Shown here: positions 62,925 to 64,000 of the stretch, in pieces
Layout: each line of letters opens with the position of its first letter
Numbering within the stretch: the first letter of the stretch is position 1
Assembly (NCBI GenBank): GCA_023079485.1
Contig: CM041084.1
Location: forward strand, 128,848,792-128,912,791
DNA: 64,000 nt
Source: Archilochus colubris
Lineage: Eukaryota > Chordata > Aves > Apodiformes > Trochilidae
Direction: 5' to 3'
The notes under the pieces: model-generated
Databases searched by the model: none
Told to the model about the DNA's origin: nothing
What the model saw: the letters and a program-made list of their open reading frames with translations, nothing else
Translations under genes and position numbers: made by a program

Positions 62925-64000
62925 GACACTCATAAGTCAACGGGGCCAGGTGGTTTACACCCTAGAGTGCTAAGAGAGTTGGCAGATGTGGTTGCCAAGC
63001 CTCTCTCCATCATCTTTCAGAAGTCCTAGCTAACCAGGACTGGACTGGACACTGGCAAATGTGACACCTATCTTCAAGAAAGGCCAGAAAGAGGATCCCA
63101 GTAACTACAGACCTGTCAGTCTCACCTTGGTGCCAGGGAAGGTTGTGGGAGGGATAATCCCAAGAGCCAGTATAGATCAGTTAATGGTCCACCAGAAAAT
63201 CAGGCCCAGTCAGCATGGAAGGTAGATCCTGCTTGACAAACCTGATCTCATTCTATGACAAGGTGACCTGCTTAGTGGATGAGGGAAAAGCTGTTGATGT
63301 AATCTACCTGGACTTCAGTAAAGCCTTTGGCACTGACTCCCCTAATATCCTCATGGAAAAGCTGGCTGTCCATGTCTTGGACAGGCACATACTCTGCTAG
63401 GTTAGAAGAGTTGTGGCCCAAAGAGTTGTGGTCAGTGGAGTTAAACTGCCCAGTTGGTGGCCAGACACAAGTGGTGTCTCCCAGGGCTCAGTGCTGGGGC
63501 CATTCCTATTTAACATCTTTATAAATTACTTTGATGAGGGGATTGATTGCACCCTCAGTAAGTTCACAGATGACACCAAGTTGGGAGGGAATGTCAGTCT
63601 GCTGGGTGGCAGAAAGGCTTTACAGAGGGACCTGGACACACTGGATCATTGGCCTGAGGCCAACTGTATGGAATTCAACAAGGCCAAGTGTCAGGTCCTG
63701 CATTTTGTTCATACAGCCCCAGGCAATGCCCAGGCTTGGAGAAGGGTGGCTGGAAAGCTGCCTGGCAGTAAAGGACCTGGATGTATTAATTGACAGTCAG
63801 CTGAATATGAGCCAGCAATGTGCCCAGGTGGCCTAGAAGGCCACTGGCATTCTGGCTTGTATCAGAAATTGTGTGACCAGCAGGACCAAGGAAGTGATCC
63901 TGGCCCTGTGCTCAGCACTGGTGAGGCCCCACCTCAAGCACTGTGTTCAGTTTTGGGCACCTCAGTACAAAAAGAACATTGAGGTGTTGGAGGAGGTCCC
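62925..64000 (+). mobile_element. Sense CR1 with RT domain, running off the window edge
   Basis: Sense CR1 beginning at the start of the RT domain (AAGTCAACGGGGCC, then an [24 protein letters not shown] stretch). It continues with FKKGQKEDPSNYRPVSL-type sequence, SFYDKVTCLVDEGKAVDVIY and LDFSKAF (a conserved CR1 RT block). The frame then shifts into [15 protein letters not shown] and [12 protein letters not shown], where the FADD motif reads FTDD. The 3' end lies beyond the window. Frameshifts and the Ala-to-Thr change in the palm motif show it is dead. Confidence 0.93.

Larger units (their letters stand above)
48850..64000 (+). other. CPQ: CPQ intron (partial, downstream of last visible exon), at least 15,151 bp, phase 1
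   Basis: Starts at the strong donor gtgagt after the third exon and runs off the window. The terminal CPQ exon, expected to contain the HSHGD-type His ligand, was not recognised. This is the most repeat-dense part of the window, with nested CR1 elements from 54069 and 56331, an unclassified minus-strand remnant near 59.5 kb and CR1 again from 62.3 kb. The interval about 48850-54060 holds only unique AT-rich sequence and one TTATTG-rich tract. Confidence 0.85.

Overview
The window is vertebrate, almost certainly avian, nuclear DNA. It is AT-rich and intron-dominated. Its interspersed repeats are almost all CR1 (chicken repeat 1) LINEs, several ending in the ATTCTGTG / ATTCTATG 8-mer tails typical of bird genomes. 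No bacterial-style gene organisation, CRISPR array, tRNA or rRNA was seen.

The one gene I can support is CPQ (carboxypeptidase Q, also called plasma glutamate carboxypeptidase or PGCP), a secreted/lysosomal M28-family zinc dipeptidase, on the + strand. Three consecutive internal coding exons lie at 22865-22976, 38281-38372 and 48648-48849. They join in frame, have canonical AG/GT borders, and encode about 135 contiguous residues of the catalytic domain. These include the zinc ligands and catalytic glutamate expected there: His and Asp in the first exon, the Glu-Glu pair in the second, Asp in the third. The signal peptide, propeptide and N-terminal catalytic part must lie upstream. The last coding exon, with the final His ligand, should lie beyond 64000; I saw neither part here. 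The whole window is therefore CPQ introns plus three small exons.

Layout: 1-22864 is upstream intron with a CR1 3' fragment (7228-8310) and an internally deleted CR1 (19450-21227). 22977-38280 is a 15.3 kb intron with a near-twin of the first CR1 (25332-26449) and several older CR1 pieces. 38373-48647 is a 10.3 kb intron with two short antisense CR1 fragments. 48850-64000 is the start of another long intron, the most repeat-rich part. It holds CR1-in-CR1 nests at 54069-55055 and 56331-58003, an unclassified coding-like remnant on the minus strand near 59130-59960, an ancient L3/CR1-like fragment, and a CR1 running off the right edge. All the longer reading frames outside the three exons are CR1 reverse-transcriptase/3'-end remnants, their antisense shadows, or chance frames.

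I did not find an undescribed biological system. The points most worth checking are the nested CR1 structures, the indel-skewed twin CR1 copies, the unclassified remnant near 59.5 kb and a perfect 28-bp inverted repeat at 11485-11512.
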